From: Sphingomonadaceae bacterium
Lineage (GTDB): Bacteria; Pseudomonadota; Alphaproteobacteria; Sphingomonadales; Sphingomonadaceae
Reading direction: 5' to 3'
Length of the DNA stretch: 64,000 nt
NCBI GenBank assembly: GCA_947476425.1
Contig: CANJQJ010000003.1
Coordinates: 57,514-121,513 of the forward strand
Part shown: piece after piece, positions 31,597 to 40,811 of the stretch
Position numbering within the stretch: position 1 is the first letter of the stretch
Layout: every line of letters starts with the position of its first letter
Made by a program: the position numbers and the translations under genes
The notes under the pieces: model-generated
Databases searched by the model: none
Told to the model about the DNA's origin: nothing
Seen by the model: only the letters and a program-made list of their open reading frames with translations

Positions 31597-34302
31597 CTAA
31601 GGCAAAATCCCCAGCTGCCGCGCGCGGATCACCGCCTGCGGACGCCGCCGGACCCCGAGCTTGTCGTAGATCTGCTGCATATACCATTTCACCGTACCTT
31701 CGGTGAGCCCGAGCCGATCGCCGATCTCGCGGTTGCGCAGGCCGCCCGAGACCATCGTCAGGATATCGATCTCGCGGCTCGCCAGTCGACTGCCCAGACC
31801 ATAATCCTGGACATCCTCGCCATCGAGTGCCGGCGCGCCGCGCATCAGCGAGACCAGGCGATCCGCAAAGCGATCGGCGGGATTGTCGAGCGATGGCCCG
31901 CTGGCATAGGCTTCGGTAAGCAGCGAGGCGATCACCTCGCCCTCGTCGATGAAAACGCGAGTCCAGCCGGCCGGCTCAGCCATCTCGACCGCAGCGCGCA
32001 CCGCGCGCCGCGCTTCGGAACGATTGCCCTGCAACACAGCGATCTCGGCGAGGATCAGCTCGAAAGTGATCGCCGATCGCACCGCGCCGCTTCGCTTGAC
32101 GAATTCGAGCCAGCGCTTGGCGACCTTGCGCGCCCGGATCAGGCGATGGCGCTGCATTTCGAGCCGCAACCAGGCGATCGCGATGCTCTCGTTGCGCCGC
32201 GTCGGATGCAACGTCGGCACCGGCTCGCCATCGACCTGGAGATCGCCCGCAGCGAAAGCAGCTTCGGCCTCGTCGACCTGGCCGTTCTTGACGAGGATAC
32301 GAACTTCCTCAGCCACCACGAACGCGCGCAATCGATCGAGCCCGCATTCGATCGCGACGAGATGCGCCTCGGCAAGGCCGGAAAGCGCGGAGGCAATGTC
32401 GCCCCGCGCCATCAGCAGGCGAGCGCGGACCAGGTAGCCCGAGGCGAGCTGGTCGACGAAGCCCCATTGCCGCACGCTGGAGAGATGATGATCGACGAGC
32501 ATGTCCGCCTGTTCGAGCTCGCCGCATTCGTACAGGAGTTCGGCGAGCGGCAACGCCGGCAGCGCCGCGAGCCCCGATCCTTCGCCCTGGATCGATCGAG
32601 CGAGTTGCAGCGCCTCTTCGAGGAAGCTCTGAGCGATCTGGGTCTTGCCCTGCGCCATCAGCGTCGGCGCGACCGATGCCTTGAGCGCGATCGACGCGAA
32701 ATCGGATCCCGGACGCCCGAGCGCCCTGCGAGTCTCGGCCTCGAGCTTGAGCATGTCGTGGAAGTGATACAGTTCGCGCCGCGCCGACATCAGCTGCGCA
32801 AGCAGCGTGCAGCTGAGGTAAGCGTAGTCGTCGCCGAGATCGGTGAGCAGCGCCTCGGCCTCATGCTCGACGCCGCCCATATTGTCGCGCGCGGATTCCA
32901 GCATGATCCGGCGATGGCGGACCATGTAGCCGAGCTGCTCCTGCTGGTAGCTTTCGATCGCGCCGCTCGCTGTCATCGCCTCGATCTGGACTCGCGCCGC
33001 TTCGATCATTCGTTCGGCGGAGGTGAAGGCGAGCCGCCGGATCCGCCGCCATGCCAGCGCAAGCAACAGCATCGGCCGGGTCGAAACCACCGGCCACGGC
33101 AACTCCGAGCCGAGCTCGTCGATGCGGTAGAGATAGCCGCTGTAGATCATCCCTTCCGAAAGCAAGTCGAGCTGGTCGGCAAGAAACTCCTGGTCGCCGC
33201 TTAGCTGGGCATGTTCGAGCGCTTCGAGCGGCTCTTCGATTTCAGCGAAATAGCGGCTCGCGCGACGATGCAACTCGGCTGCACGCGCCGGTGCGCGATC
33301 GCGGAGCCGGCTGATCATCATGTCGCGAAACAGGCGGTGATAGCTGTAGCAGCTGCGCTCGCGATCGGTTGCGTTGAGGAACAGCCCCATCGCATAGACC
33401 GCATCGAGCATGTTGCGGCTATCCTCGCTGCCAGTCACCGCGGCGCAGGCCGACGGCGTCAATTCGAGCAGGATCGAGGTTTCGATCACGAAATCCCGGA
33501 TTGCCTGGGGCTGCTGGCTGATTACCTCTTCCGAGAAATATTCCGCAAACTCGTGCCGCAATCCGGAAGGCCGCGCTCCGGAGCGCGAATTGCGCTCCTT
33601 TTCCTTGCGGTAGAGCTCGCTGGCGATGACGATACCGGAAACCCAGCCCTGCGTGTCCATCACGATATGCTGCATGTCGCCGGCATCGACCGGGGCGCCA
33701 ACCGTGCGCGTGACGAGTTCAGTCGCCTCGGGGACCGAAAGGCAGAGATCGGTATAGGTGACTTCGACGAGGAACCCCAACGCCCGCATTCGCGCGACTG
33801 GCACTTGCGATGCACCGCGCGATGCGATGATCGTGGTCAGCGCGTCCCGCGAACTGGCGATGATCTGCGCAACGAAGGCATTGACGTCGCCGTCCAGCAT
33901 CTGCGCATCGTCGATCACCAGCACCGGCCGCGCGCTCGAGGCCGAGGCGAACACCGCAAACCAGAGCTGGTCCGAAGAGGCCGGGGTCAGCGCTTCGCAA
34001 TCGAGCCCGGCGCCAAGCGCCGCCTGCCGCAGCGCGAGCTTGAACGAGGCAAGGTCAAGTATGCCGGCACGCGCTGCCAGCCACAGGATCGGCCGTCCCG
34101 CCTTGCTATAGGTGTCCGTCCAGAAAAGAAGCGCACTCGTCTTCCCGCTACCTGCGGGCGCACACACCGTCGTCACGCGCGATTCGCCGACCGGCTCGAC
34201 CAGCTTTTCAAGGGCCGGACGTCTGATCATGGTCCGTGCAGCACGGGGCGGCACGATCGTAGTCGGGACAATACCCAAGGATAGATCCTCTCGATATCGC
34301 AT
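31597..34302 (-). CDS. LuxR family regulator of the MalT/LAL type
   Basis: A ~901-residue regulator. Walker A is APAGSGKTS near residues 48-56 and Walker B PVLVIDDAQ near 145-153, giving a STAND-type NTPase. A long helical (TPR-like) middle follows. The C-terminal LuxR HTH reads LASREIDILTMVSGGLRNRE, then IGDRLGLTEGTVKWYMQQIY. Such proteins (MalT, AlkS, ThcG) activate transcription when they bind an inducer and ATP. ATG 34302 is preferred because the domain starts soon after; TTG 34371 is possible. The only perfectly symmetric copy of the island motif lies 72 bases upstream, suggesting autoregulation and making it the best candidate for the island's activator. Confidence 0.9.
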   Translation of the reverse strand: MRYREDLSLGIVPTTIVPPRAARTMIRRPALEKLVEPVGESRVTTVCAPAGSGKTSALLFWTDTYSKAGRPILWLAARAGILDLASFKLALRQAALGAGLDCEALTPASSDQLWFAVFASASSARPVLVIDDAQMLDGDVNAFVAQIIASSRDALTTIIASRGASQVPVARMRALGFLVEVTYTDLCLSVPEATELVTRTVGAPVDAGDMQHIVMDTQGWVSGIVIASELYRKEKERNSRSGARPSGLRHEFAEYFSEEVISQQPQAIRDFVIETSILLELTPSACAAVTGSEDSRNMLDAVYAMGLFLNATDRERSCYSYHRLFRDMMISRLRDRAPARAAELHRRASRYFAEIEEPLEALEHAQLSGDQEFLADQLDLLSEGMIYSGYLYRIDELGSELPWPVVSTRPMLLLALAWRRIRRLAFTSAERMIEAARVQIEAMTASGAIESYQQEQLGYMVRHRRIMLESARDNMGGVEHEAEALLTDLGDDYAYLSCTLLAQLMSARRELYHFHDMLKLEAETRRALGRPGSDFASIALKASVAPTLMAQGKTQIAQSFLEEALQLARSIQGEGSGLAALPALPLAELLYECGELEQADMLVDHHLSSVRQWGFVDQLASGYLVRARLLMARGDIASALSGLAEAHLVAIECGLDRLRAFVVAEEVRILVKNGQVDEAEAAFAAGDLQVDGEPVPTLHPTRRNESIAIAWLRLEMQRHRLIRARKVAKRWLEFVKRSGAVRSAITFELILAEIAVLQGNRSEARRAVRAAVEMAEPAGWTRVFIDEGEVIASLLTEAYASGPSLDNPADRFADRLVSLMRGAPALDGEDVQDYGLGSRLASREIDILTMVSGGLRNREIGDRLGLTEGTVKWYMQQIYDKLGVRRRPQAVIRARQLGILP

Positions 34303-34373
34303 CTGTCGCGCGATTCGTGTTTGCTTATCGCGACGGTTTTCCGCGAAAACTTGCGGCTTGGCAAGTTTCAATT

Positions 34374-34389
34374 CCTATCGGCGGATAGG
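34374..34389. promoter_or_regulatory. Island motif copy 8, perfect palindrome
   Basis: CCTATC GGCG GATAGG (plus) or CCTATC CGCC GATAGG (minus): 6-bp arms in perfect symmetry. It lies between the divergent LAL regulator (start 34302) and SDR (start 34483), 72 and 94 bases away. Confidence 0.62.
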
Positions 34390-34482
34390 TTGCGATCACT
34401 ATTGTGCGACGGAAGGGCAAATAACGCCTGACAGGCCGGTCATGCCTTGGGTAAGGTGGCGAATAAGGTGGGGAAAAACGAT

Positions 34483-35262
34483 ATGAGCAATGAACTTTTC
34501 GATCTCACCGGCAAGCGCGCCCTCGTCACCGGCGGCGCCCAGGGCCTCGGCCGCATGATCGCGGAGGGCCTGCTGCGGGCCGGCGCCATCGTCGCGATCA
34601 CCTCGCGCAAGGCCGACATTTGCGAAGCCGCCGCCGCCGAGATGTCGGCGCTTGGCAAGTGCATCGCCCTCCCCGCCGATCTCACGACCCCGGCAGCCGC
34701 TGTCGAACTCGTCGAACGCTATCGCGCTGCCGTCGGCGGGCTCGACATCCTCGTAAACAATGCGGGCAAGACCTGGGGCGGCGATATCGACACCTTCCCC
34801 GACAAGGCCTGGCCCGACGTGATGGCGGTGAACGTCCAGACCCCCTTCACGATGGTCCGCGAGCTTCTCCCTGAACTCACCGCCAGCGGCACCGCCGACG
34901 ATCCGTCCCGCGTGATCAACATCGGCTCGGTGGCCGGCATCAAGACCGAACGCCTCCACGCATACAGCTACGCCGCCTCCAAGGCCGCGATCCACATGCT
35001 GAGCCGCGATCTCGCTGGCGACCTCGCCGAACGCAACATCACCGTCAACGCGGTGATCCCCGGCTTCTTCCCGACCAAGATGACCGCGCATTTCCGCGAC
35101 GAGGAAAAGGTCGACCCCACCCTCCTCGCCCACATCCCGCTCAAGCGCCTCGGCAAGGCGGAGGATATCGCGGGAGTCGTGGTGTTCCTCTGCTCGCGGG
35201 GCGGCAGCTATGTCACCGGCGCTCAGATCCCGGTCGATGGTGGCGTGGTCGGCTGCGGCTGA
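34483..35262 (+). CDS. SDR family oxidoreductase
   Basis: A 259-residue short-chain dehydrogenase: VTGGAQGLGRMIAEGL near residue 15, NNAGKTWGG near 92, the Ser in NIGSVAGI and YAASKAAIHML. AIVAITSRKAD favours NADPH (Arg-Lys after strand two). The tail QIPVDGGVVGCG is standard. ATG 34483 follows GGTGGGGAAAAACGAT. It is divergent from the LAL regulator and is followed by a long repeat-rich gap, so it is a single-gene unit. Resembles the SDR at 46326-47099 in the IGSVxGxK and AYxASKA segments; the two may act on related ketones. Confidence 0.9.
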   Translation: MSNELFDLTGKRALVTGGAQGLGRMIAEGLLRAGAIVAITSRKADICEAAAAEMSALGKCIALPADLTTPAAAVELVERYRAAVGGLDILVNNAGKTWGGDIDTFPDKAWPDVMAVNVQTPFTMVRELLPELTASGTADDPSRVINIGSVAGIKTERLHAYSYAASKAAIHMLSRDLAGDLAERNITVNAVIPGFFPTKMTAHFRDEEKVDPTLLAHIPLKRLGKAEDIAGVVVFLCSRGGSYVTGAQIPVDGGVVGCG

Positions 35263-35407
35263 GGAGCGGGCGACATAGGCCGTGGCAGCCCCTGGAGGTA
35301 CCATAGAGCGCGAAGATTTGATTTTGGCGACACGACTGCCGGAAAGTGGGGTTTGCGCTGTATGGCGCCTTCCCGGGCGATTAATGGCATGTTGATTTGA
35401 GTTAAGG

Positions 35408-35469
35408 CGCATCCCAGCGAAAGCTGGTCCCGAAAAGGCAGGGAGATCCCAGCTTTCGCTGGGATGACG
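35408..35469. repeat. REP-like inverted repeat (CCCAGCGAAAGCTGG type)
   Basis: CGCATCCCAGCGAAAGCTGG at 35408 pairs with CCAGCTTTCGCTGGGATGACG ending at 35469, separated by about 21 bases. Same architecture as the GTCATCCCGGC family but with a different stem sequence. Confidence 0.75.
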
Positions 35470-35504
35470 GGTGGAAATAATTCGGGTTGAATCCCTCCCT
35501 CTCC

Positions 35505-35617
35505 GTTCATCCTGAGGAGCCATTGAGCTTGTCGAAATGGCGTCTCGAAGGACGGCAGCGTTGCGGTCCTTCGAGACGGGTCTTCGCCAGGTGCTCAGCC
35601 CCTCCTCAGGATGAGCG
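35505..35617. repeat. REP-like element, CTGAGGA/TTGTCGAA type (full copy)
   Basis: GTTCATCCTGAGGAGCCATT at the left mirrors CCCCTCCTCAGGATGAGCG at the right; inside, GTCTCGAAGGAC mirrors GTCCTTCGAGAC. The partial copy is at 3046-3090. Confidence 0.75.
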
Positions 35618-35646
35618 GGGGATATTCAACCCAATGCCACCCGCCC

Positions 35647-36474
35647 CTAAAGCGACCAGCCGCCTCCGGCGACCAGCACCTGGCCGGTAATGTAGTCCGC
35701 CTCGGGCAGGCAGAACAGGAACACCGCGCCCGCCGCCTCGTCCGGCGTTCCGGCGCGGCCGAGGGGGATGCCCTTTTCCATGGCTTCGAGAATTTCCTGG
35801 CTGACCCCGGCCTTGATGTCCTTGCCCTTGACGTTGATCGTCGAGCTGCCAGCTTCGCCGGCGGTCATCCGGGTCATGATCGCGCCGAACGCGACTGCGT
35901 TGACGGTGACGTTGTAGCGTCCCCATTCCTTCATCACGGTCTTGGTCAGGCCAACGATGCCTGCCTTGCCCGCCGCATAGCCCGATTGCCCGGGATTCCC
36001 ACCGAGACCGGCGACCGACGAGATATTGACCACGGTGCGGCGGGTCGCGCGGCCATGCTCGGCGATTTCGGCCTTGGCGGCAGCGGCGATCACCGGCTGA
36101 GCGGCGCGCAGGATGCGGAATGGCGCGGTGAGGTGGACGTCGATCATCGCAGCCCATTGCTCGTCGCTGGTATTCTGGAGCACGGCATCCCAGGCGTAGC
36201 CGGCATTGTTGATGATGATATCGATCGTGCCGAACGCATCGACTGCAGCCGCGACGAATTTCGTGCCGAAATCGGGGTTGGTGACATCGCCGACGCAAAC
36301 CACGGCATGGACGCCGAGCTTCTCGATCTCGCCAGCCGTGGCGCGAGCGACATCCTCGTCGAGATCGTTGACGACGACATTGGCACCCGCCGCCGCCAGC
36401 TTCAACGCAATCGACTTGCCGATGCCGCGACCCGAACCCGATACCAACGCGACCTTGCCGTCCAAAACACCCAC
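35647..36474 (-). CDS. SDR family oxidoreductase (beta-oxidation operon)
   Basis: A 275-residue short-chain dehydrogenase: VSGSGRGIGKSIALKLAAAG near residue 9, VVVNDLDED (NAD-type Asp after strand two), NNAGYAWDA near 92, NISSVAG and YAAGKAGIVGL. An insert of about 20 residues (GSSTINVKGKDIKAG) precedes the last helices, as in SDRs acting on 3-hydroxyacyl-CoA (MFE-2/HSD17B4-like). The GTG start at 36474 has GGGGAG 8 bases upstream; a longer frame runs into the MaoC gene. Being last in the thiolase-FadJ-ACAD-MaoC operon, it may be a 3-hydroxyacyl-CoA dehydrogenase paired with the MaoC hydratase. Confidence 0.88.
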   Translation of the reverse strand: MGVLDGKVALVSGSGRGIGKSIALKLAAAGANVVVNDLDEDVARATAGEIEKLGVHAVVCVGDVTNPDFGTKFVAAAVDAFGTIDIIINNAGYAWDAVLQNTSDEQWAAMIDVHLTAPFRILRAAQPVIAAAAKAEIAEHGRATRRTVVNISSVAGLGGNPGQSGYAAGKAGIVGLTKTVMKEWGRYNVTVNAVAFGAIMTRMTAGEAGSSTINVKGKDIKAGVSQEILEAMEKGIPLGRAGTPDEAAGAVFLFCLPEADYITGQVLVAGGGWSL

Positions 36475-36500
36475 TTCAGGCGCTCCCCTGTTCTTTTGAT

Positions 36501-37364
36501 CTAAAAAGCATCGATCGTGGCGAGCCCGCCATCGATCACCATGATCCCGCGCTCGACCGAGGAAGCGCGGAACAAAATTCCGTCCGGATGCCGCCACACC
36601 TCGGTGCGCACCGTTTCGCCGGGATACACCGGCGCGGTAAAGCGCAGCTTAATGGACGAGAGTCGCTGCGGATTTCCTTCAGCGCACAGGTGGATGATCG
36701 CTCGCCCGACCAGCCCCATCGTCGCGAGACCATGCAGGATCGGCCGCTCGAAACCACCAAGTTTCGCGGTCGACGCCTCGACGTGAAGCGGATTGCGATC
36801 CCCGGTCAGGCGGTAGAGCGCGGCCTGGTTGCGCGCAGTCGGCAGGTCGAGCCAGGCATCCGCATCGCCCTGCGGGACCGGCACTTGCGGCACCTCGGGC
36901 AGGTTGCGATCGCCGCCGAAGCCACCCATGCCGCGCAACACCCAGGTCTCGTCCAGTTCAGCCACTGGGGTGCCGCTCATCGTCTCAAGCGTGCGATGCG
37001 CACGAAACAGAGCGGGTTTGCCGGGGCCCTTGTCGGCGATATCGCCAATCCGGGTCCGGCCGAGGATCGAACCCTGCGGTTCAAGCGGGCGGAACAGCTT
37101 GAGCGATTGCTCGCCATGGAGAATCTGCGGCCAGTCGAGGCCGACCTTGGGGTCCATCAGCCAGAAGCCGGGCGTCCCGAGCACGAGCGCCTTGGTCGGC
37201 AGTGCTACGAGATTGCGTTCGAACAGCAGGTGCAGTTCATCGACCGCATCCGAAAGCCCGGCGCCAGTGCCGAGCGCGTAGAGGATCGTATCGCGCGCAT
37301 CATAATCGTCGCGACAATCGGGCACGCTGTAGGCGCGCAACCTTTCGACATCGAGAATCGGCAT
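36501..37364 (-). CDS. MaoC-type enoyl-CoA hydratase 2 (double hotdog)
   Basis: A 287-residue protein of the MFE-2 hydratase type. The N-terminal half-hotdog (YALGTGAGLSDAVDELHLLF, LPTKALVLGTPGFWL) is followed by the C-terminal hydratase-2 motif YRLTGDRNPLHVEAS with catalytic Asp and His, then GFERPILHGLATMG. It hydrates trans-2-enoyl-CoA to (3R)-hydroxyacyl-CoA, often on bulky substrates such as steroid or branched side chains. It lies between the acyl-CoA dehydrogenase and the SDR in the operon; a 26-bp inverted repeat separates it from the former. Confidence 0.9.
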   Translation of the reverse strand: MPILDVERLRAYSVPDCRDDYDARDTILYALGTGAGLSDAVDELHLLFERNLVALPTKALVLGTPGFWLMDPKVGLDWPQILHGEQSLKLFRPLEPQGSILGRTRIGDIADKGPGKPALFRAHRTLETMSGTPVAELDETWVLRGMGGFGGDRNLPEVPQVPVPQGDADAWLDLPTARNQAALYRLTGDRNPLHVEASTAKLGGFERPILHGLATMGLVGRAIIHLCAEGNPQRLSSIKLRFTAPVYPGETVRTEVWRHPDGILFRASSVERGIMVIDGGLATIDAF

Positions 37365-37378
37365 GATTCAGCGCTCCC

Positions 37379-37444
37379 GTACCCCGGCGAAGGCCGGGGT
37401 CCAGCAGCTATGTTGGAACTGGACCCCGGCCTTCGCCGGGGTAC
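37379..37444. repeat. Perfect 26-bp inverted repeat inside the beta-oxidation operon
   Basis: 37379-37404 (GTACCCCGGCGAAGGCCGGG...) pairs with 37419-37444 around a 14-base loop. It is a strong hairpin in the gap between the acyl-CoA dehydrogenase stop and the MaoC start, so it may shield or process the upstream mRNA or reduce downstream expression. Confidence 0.8.
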
Positions 37445-37467
37445 ATGTCAGGAATCGGCCCACCGGT

Positions 37468-38625
37468 TCAGCCGAGCTTGCGCTCGTCGAGACCGAGACC
37501 GCGACCGATGATTTCCTTCATGATCTCCGACGTGCCCGCAAAGATGCGGCTGATCCGCGCGTCGGTGTACATGCGGCTGATTCGATATTCTTCCATGTAG
37601 CCAGCGCCGCCATGAAGCTGGACGCATTCGTCCATCACCCGGCCCTCGAGCTCGCTGGTCAGCAGCTTGGCGGACGAGCTGTCCTCGGCGGTCAGCTCAT
37701 GCGCATTCAGCAGCAGCACGCACTGGTCGACATAGGTCTGCAGCGCGTCGAGCTCGGCGCGCATCTCGGCCATCTTGAAGCGCGTGTTCTGGAACGCGCC
37801 GATCGGCTTGCCGAACGCCTTGCGATCCTTGACATAATCGAGCGTGATGTCGAACGCGGTCTGCGCGGTCGCCATGAAACCGATCGCAGCGACTAGCCGC
37901 TCCTGCGCGAGCATCTGCGCGAGATATTTGAAGCCCTGCCCCGGATCGCCGATGACATTGGCCTTGGGCACCTTGACGTCGTTGAAGAACAACTCCGCCG
38001 TGTCCTGCGCCTTCATCCCCATCTTGGCGAGCTTGCGCCCGCGCTCGAAGCCTTCCATGCCGCGCTCGACCAGAAAGAGCCCGATGCCGTGGCGCGAATT
38101 GGGATCGGTCTTGGCGGCGACCACCACGACGTCCGACAGGATGCCGTTCGAGATGTAGGTCTTGGCGCCGTTGAGCAGCCAGTAATCACCCTTGTCCTCG
38201 GCGCGAGTCTTCATGCCCGCAAGATCGGAACCCGTCGAAGGCTCGGTCATCGCGACGGCGAGAATGGTCTCGCCGCTGACGATGCCGGGCATGAACCGGT
38301 CCTTCTGCTCCTCATTGCCGAGCTTGGCGATGTAGGGCGCGACGAGGTCGTTATGCAGGTTGATGTAGAAGCCGATGTCGCCGTGGCGCATATTCTCTTC
38401 GATGATGATCTGCTCGAAGCGGAAATCATCGATGCCGGCGCCGCCATATTTCTCGTCGGCCCAGGTGCAGAGCAAGCCCTGCGCACCGGCCTTGAGGTAG
38501 ATCTCGCGATCGACGATGCCTTCTTTGTGCCAGCGCTCGACATGCGGGCCGACTTCGGTCTGCATGAACTTGCGCACGGAATCGCGGAACTGCTCGTGCT
38601 CGGGCTCGAAGATCAGGCGGCGCAT
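37468..38625 (-). CDS. Acyl-CoA dehydrogenase
   Basis: A 385-residue FAD enzyme making the alpha-beta double bond in acyl-CoA. Features: the helical start FEPEHEQFRDSVRKFM, VAMTEPSTGSDLAGMKTRAE (FAD/substrate loop), YISNGILSDVVVVAAKTD, QNTRFKMAEMRAELDALQTY and the C-terminal LHGGAGYMEEYRISRMYTDA with ARISRIFAGTSEIMKEII, where the Glu of GTSE fits the catalytic-base region of FadE-like enzymes. Start 38625 shares one base with the FadJ stop (TGATG), so the two are co-translated. Electron acceptor ETF genes are not in the window. Confidence 0.93.
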   Translation of the reverse strand: MRRLIFEPEHEQFRDSVRKFMQTEVGPHVERWHKEGIVDREIYLKAGAQGLLCTWADEKYGGAGIDDFRFEQIIIEENMRHGDIGFYINLHNDLVAPYIAKLGNEEQKDRFMPGIVSGETILAVAMTEPSTGSDLAGMKTRAEDKGDYWLLNGAKTYISNGILSDVVVVAAKTDPNSRHGIGLFLVERGMEGFERGRKLAKMGMKAQDTAELFFNDVKVPKANVIGDPGQGFKYLAQMLAQERLVAAIGFMATAQTAFDITLDYVKDRKAFGKPIGAFQNTRFKMAEMRAELDALQTYVDQCVLLLNAHELTAEDSSSAKLLTSELEGRVMDECVQLHGGAGYMEEYRISRMYTDARISRIFAGTSEIMKEIIGRGLGLDERKLG

Positions 38626-40757
38626 CAGTAGAAGCCCTCGCCCTTCTCGGCCTTGGCGCGAAGCCATGCTGACGGCAGGAAACGCGCGCCGAGCTTCTGC
38701 GCAAGGCGATCGCTTTCGGCGACGAACTTCTTGATGCCGACGGTATCGATGTAGGAAAGCGTGCCGCCGGTCCATGCCGGGAAGCCCCAGCCATAGACTG
38801 CGCCGAGATCGCCATCCTGCGAGGTTTCGAGGACGCCTTCCTCGATGCAGCGAGCGGTTTCCATCGCCTGCGTATAGAGGAATCGCTGCTTCAGCTCCTC
38901 GATGTCATAGCCCGCCTTGACCGGGAAATTCTCCGCGAGCCCGGCCCAGAGGTGCTTCTTGCCGCCCTCGGGATATTCGTAGAAGCCACCGCCGGTCTTG
39001 CGACCACCGCGACCGATCGCCTTCATCTTGCGCAGCGCGGAAACGCCGGCCGGAACAGCATATTTGTCGCCTTCCTGCTCGATCGCCTGGTCGACGATCT
39101 TGAGCGGGAGATCGAAGCTCAGCTCGTCGAGCAAGGCGAGCGGGCCGACCGGCATGCCGACCGCCTTGGCCGCATTCTCGATCACCGCCGGGGGCACGCC
39201 CTCGTCGAGCATCGCGCCGCCTTCGTGGATCAGCGTCTGGAAGACGCGGCTGGTGTAGAAGCCGCGGCTGTCGTTGACGACGATCGGGGTCTTGCGCAGC
39301 TGGGCGATGTAGTCGAGCGCCTTGGCGAGAGTCGCCTTGGCGGTCTGCTTGCCCATGATGACCTCGACGAGGCCCATGCGATCGACCGGCGAGAAGAAGT
39401 GGATGCCGATGAACTGGTCAGGCCGTGACGACGCCTTGGCGAGTTCGGAGATCGGCAGCGTCGAGGTGTTCGATGCGTAGATCGCGCTCGCCGGAATGAC
39501 GGCCTCGGCCTTCTTCGTGGTCTCGGCCTTGATGCCGATATCCTCGAACACTGCCTCGACGATCAGGTCGCAGCCATCGAGCTTCGAGAAATCGTCGGTC
39601 GCGGTGATCCGCGCCAGGACTGCATCGGCGGCGTCCTGCGTGCTGCGGCCCTTTTCGATCAGCTTGGCGAACACCTTGGACGAATAGTCCTTGCCCTTCT
39701 GGGCGGTGGGCACGTCGCGATCGATCAGCACGACCTCGATCCCGGCATTGGCCGATACGTACGCGATGCCAGCGCCCATCATGCCGGCGCCCAGAACGCC
39801 GACCTTCTTGACCTCGGACTTGGGCACGCCCTCGGGGCGACGCGCGCCGCGCTCGGCGGCCTGCTTCGAGAGGAAGGTGGTGCGGATGATGTTGCGCGAG
39901 ACCGGGCTGGTCAGCAACGTCGCGAACTGCTTCGACTCATAGCTGAGCGCCTTGTCGAAATTGTTGATGATCGAGCCTTCGTAGATGGTCTCGAGGATCG
40001 CGAGCGGCGCAGGCATGTTGTAGCCCGCCTTGCCTGCGATGCCGCCGGCCGCCATCATGAACGCTGCGGAAATTTCCGGCACGATGAACCCGCGGCTCTC
40101 GGCGAAGCGATAGCCCTTGACGTCCCAGGGCTTGGTTGCGTCCGGGCTGGTCGCGAGCCATGCCTTGGCGCGCGCGATCAGGTCGGCGGCAGGTACGACT
40201 TCATCGACGATCTTGAGCTTGAGCGCTTCGGCAGGGCCGACCGAACGACCGCTGAGCAGCAAGTCCATGCTGGTCTTGAGGCCGGCGATGCGGATCATGC
40301 GCTGGGTGCCGCCCGAACCGGGCAACAGGCCGACATTGACTTCGGGCAGCCCGACAAGCGCCTTTGGATCGTCGGCCAGGATACGGCGATGGCAGGCGAG
40401 CGCGAGCTCGAAGCCGCCGCCGAGCGCGAGGCCGTTGATCGCGGCGACCCAGGGCTTGCCGCTCTTCTCGATCGCGCGGTGCATGTTGGTTGCACGCTGC
40501 GAGAAGGCATAGGCGTCGTCCAGCGTCAGCTTCTCATATCCCTCGACCATCAGCTTGAGGTCGGCTCCGGCCATGAAGGCCTTCTTGGCTGACGTCAGGA
40601 TGACACCCTTGACGCTCTCGTCGGCGGTGAGTTCGGCAGTCGCTGCCTCGAACTCGGTGACGAACTGTTCGGAGACGAGATTCACTGACTCGTCGGCATT
40701 GTCCATGATCAGCGTGGCAATGCCGTCATTGCCCTTTTCGATCTTCAAATGTCGCAT
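38625..40757 (-). CDS. FadJ-like bifunctional enoyl-CoA hydratase/3-hydroxyacyl-CoA dehydrogenase
   Basis: A 710-residue fusion. Residues 1-190 are the crotonase domain: MAGADLKLMV oxyanion segment, NGLALGGGFELALACHRRI and LPEVNVGLLPGSGGTQRMIR with the catalytic Glu. From about 310 comes the 3-hydroxyacyl-CoA dehydrogenase: VGVLGAGMMGAGIAYVSA (NAD site), NTSTLPISELAKAS and GIHFFSPVDRMGLVEVI with the catalytic His. Length matches FadJ/FadB (about 700-730). With the thiolase upstream (54 bases) it forms the core beta-oxidation pair of this island. Confidence 0.94.
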   Translation of the reverse strand: MRHLKIEKGNDGIATLIMDNADESVNLVSEQFVTEFEAATAELTADESVKGVILTSAKKAFMAGADLKLMVEGYEKLTLDDAYAFSQRATNMHRAIEKSGKPWVAAINGLALGGGFELALACHRRILADDPKALVGLPEVNVGLLPGSGGTQRMIRIAGLKTSMDLLLSGRSVGPAEALKLKIVDEVVPAADLIARAKAWLATSPDATKPWDVKGYRFAESRGFIVPEISAAFMMAAGGIAGKAGYNMPAPLAILETIYEGSIINNFDKALSYESKQFATLLTSPVSRNIIRTTFLSKQAAERGARRPEGVPKSEVKKVGVLGAGMMGAGIAYVSANAGIEVVLIDRDVPTAQKGKDYSSKVFAKLIEKGRSTQDAADAVLARITATDDFSKLDGCDLIVEAVFEDIGIKAETTKKAEAVIPASAIYASNTSTLPISELAKASSRPDQFIGIHFFSPVDRMGLVEVIMGKQTAKATLAKALDYIAQLRKTPIVVNDSRGFYTSRVFQTLIHEGGAMLDEGVPPAVIENAAKAVGMPVGPLALLDELSFDLPLKIVDQAIEQEGDKYAVPAGVSALRKMKAIGRGGRKTGGGFYEYPEGGKKHLWAGLAENFPVKAGYDIEELKQRFLYTQAMETARCIEEGVLETSQDGDLGAVYGWGFPAWTGGTLSYIDTVGIKKFVAESDRLAQKLGARFLPSAWLRAKAEKGEGFY

Positions 40758-40811
40758 TTCGTTTTCCTGATCCGGTCGCTTAGTCGCGCAGATTGTTAGC
40801 TGCTAGCGCGC

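Larger units (their letters stand above)
35263..35646. other. Non-coding repeat-rich interval
   Basis: A 384-base gap between the stop codons of two convergent SDR genes. No convincing gene is seen on either strand. Its right two-thirds are two different REP-like palindromes (35408-35469 and 35505-35617); the left 140 bases are unique sequence with no feature I can name. Confidence 0.7.

Noticed and set aside
31380..31600. Short spaced repeats (CCCTTCGTCATCCCGACG) considered as a CRISPR-like array
   Set aside because: Repeat and spacer lengths are irregular and the units are decayed arms of the REP-like element; no cas genes are near.
34399..35523. Antisense open frame over the SDR at 34483
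   Set aside because: Mirror of a clear SDR with full motifs; the translated product has no recognisable domain and runs through repeats.
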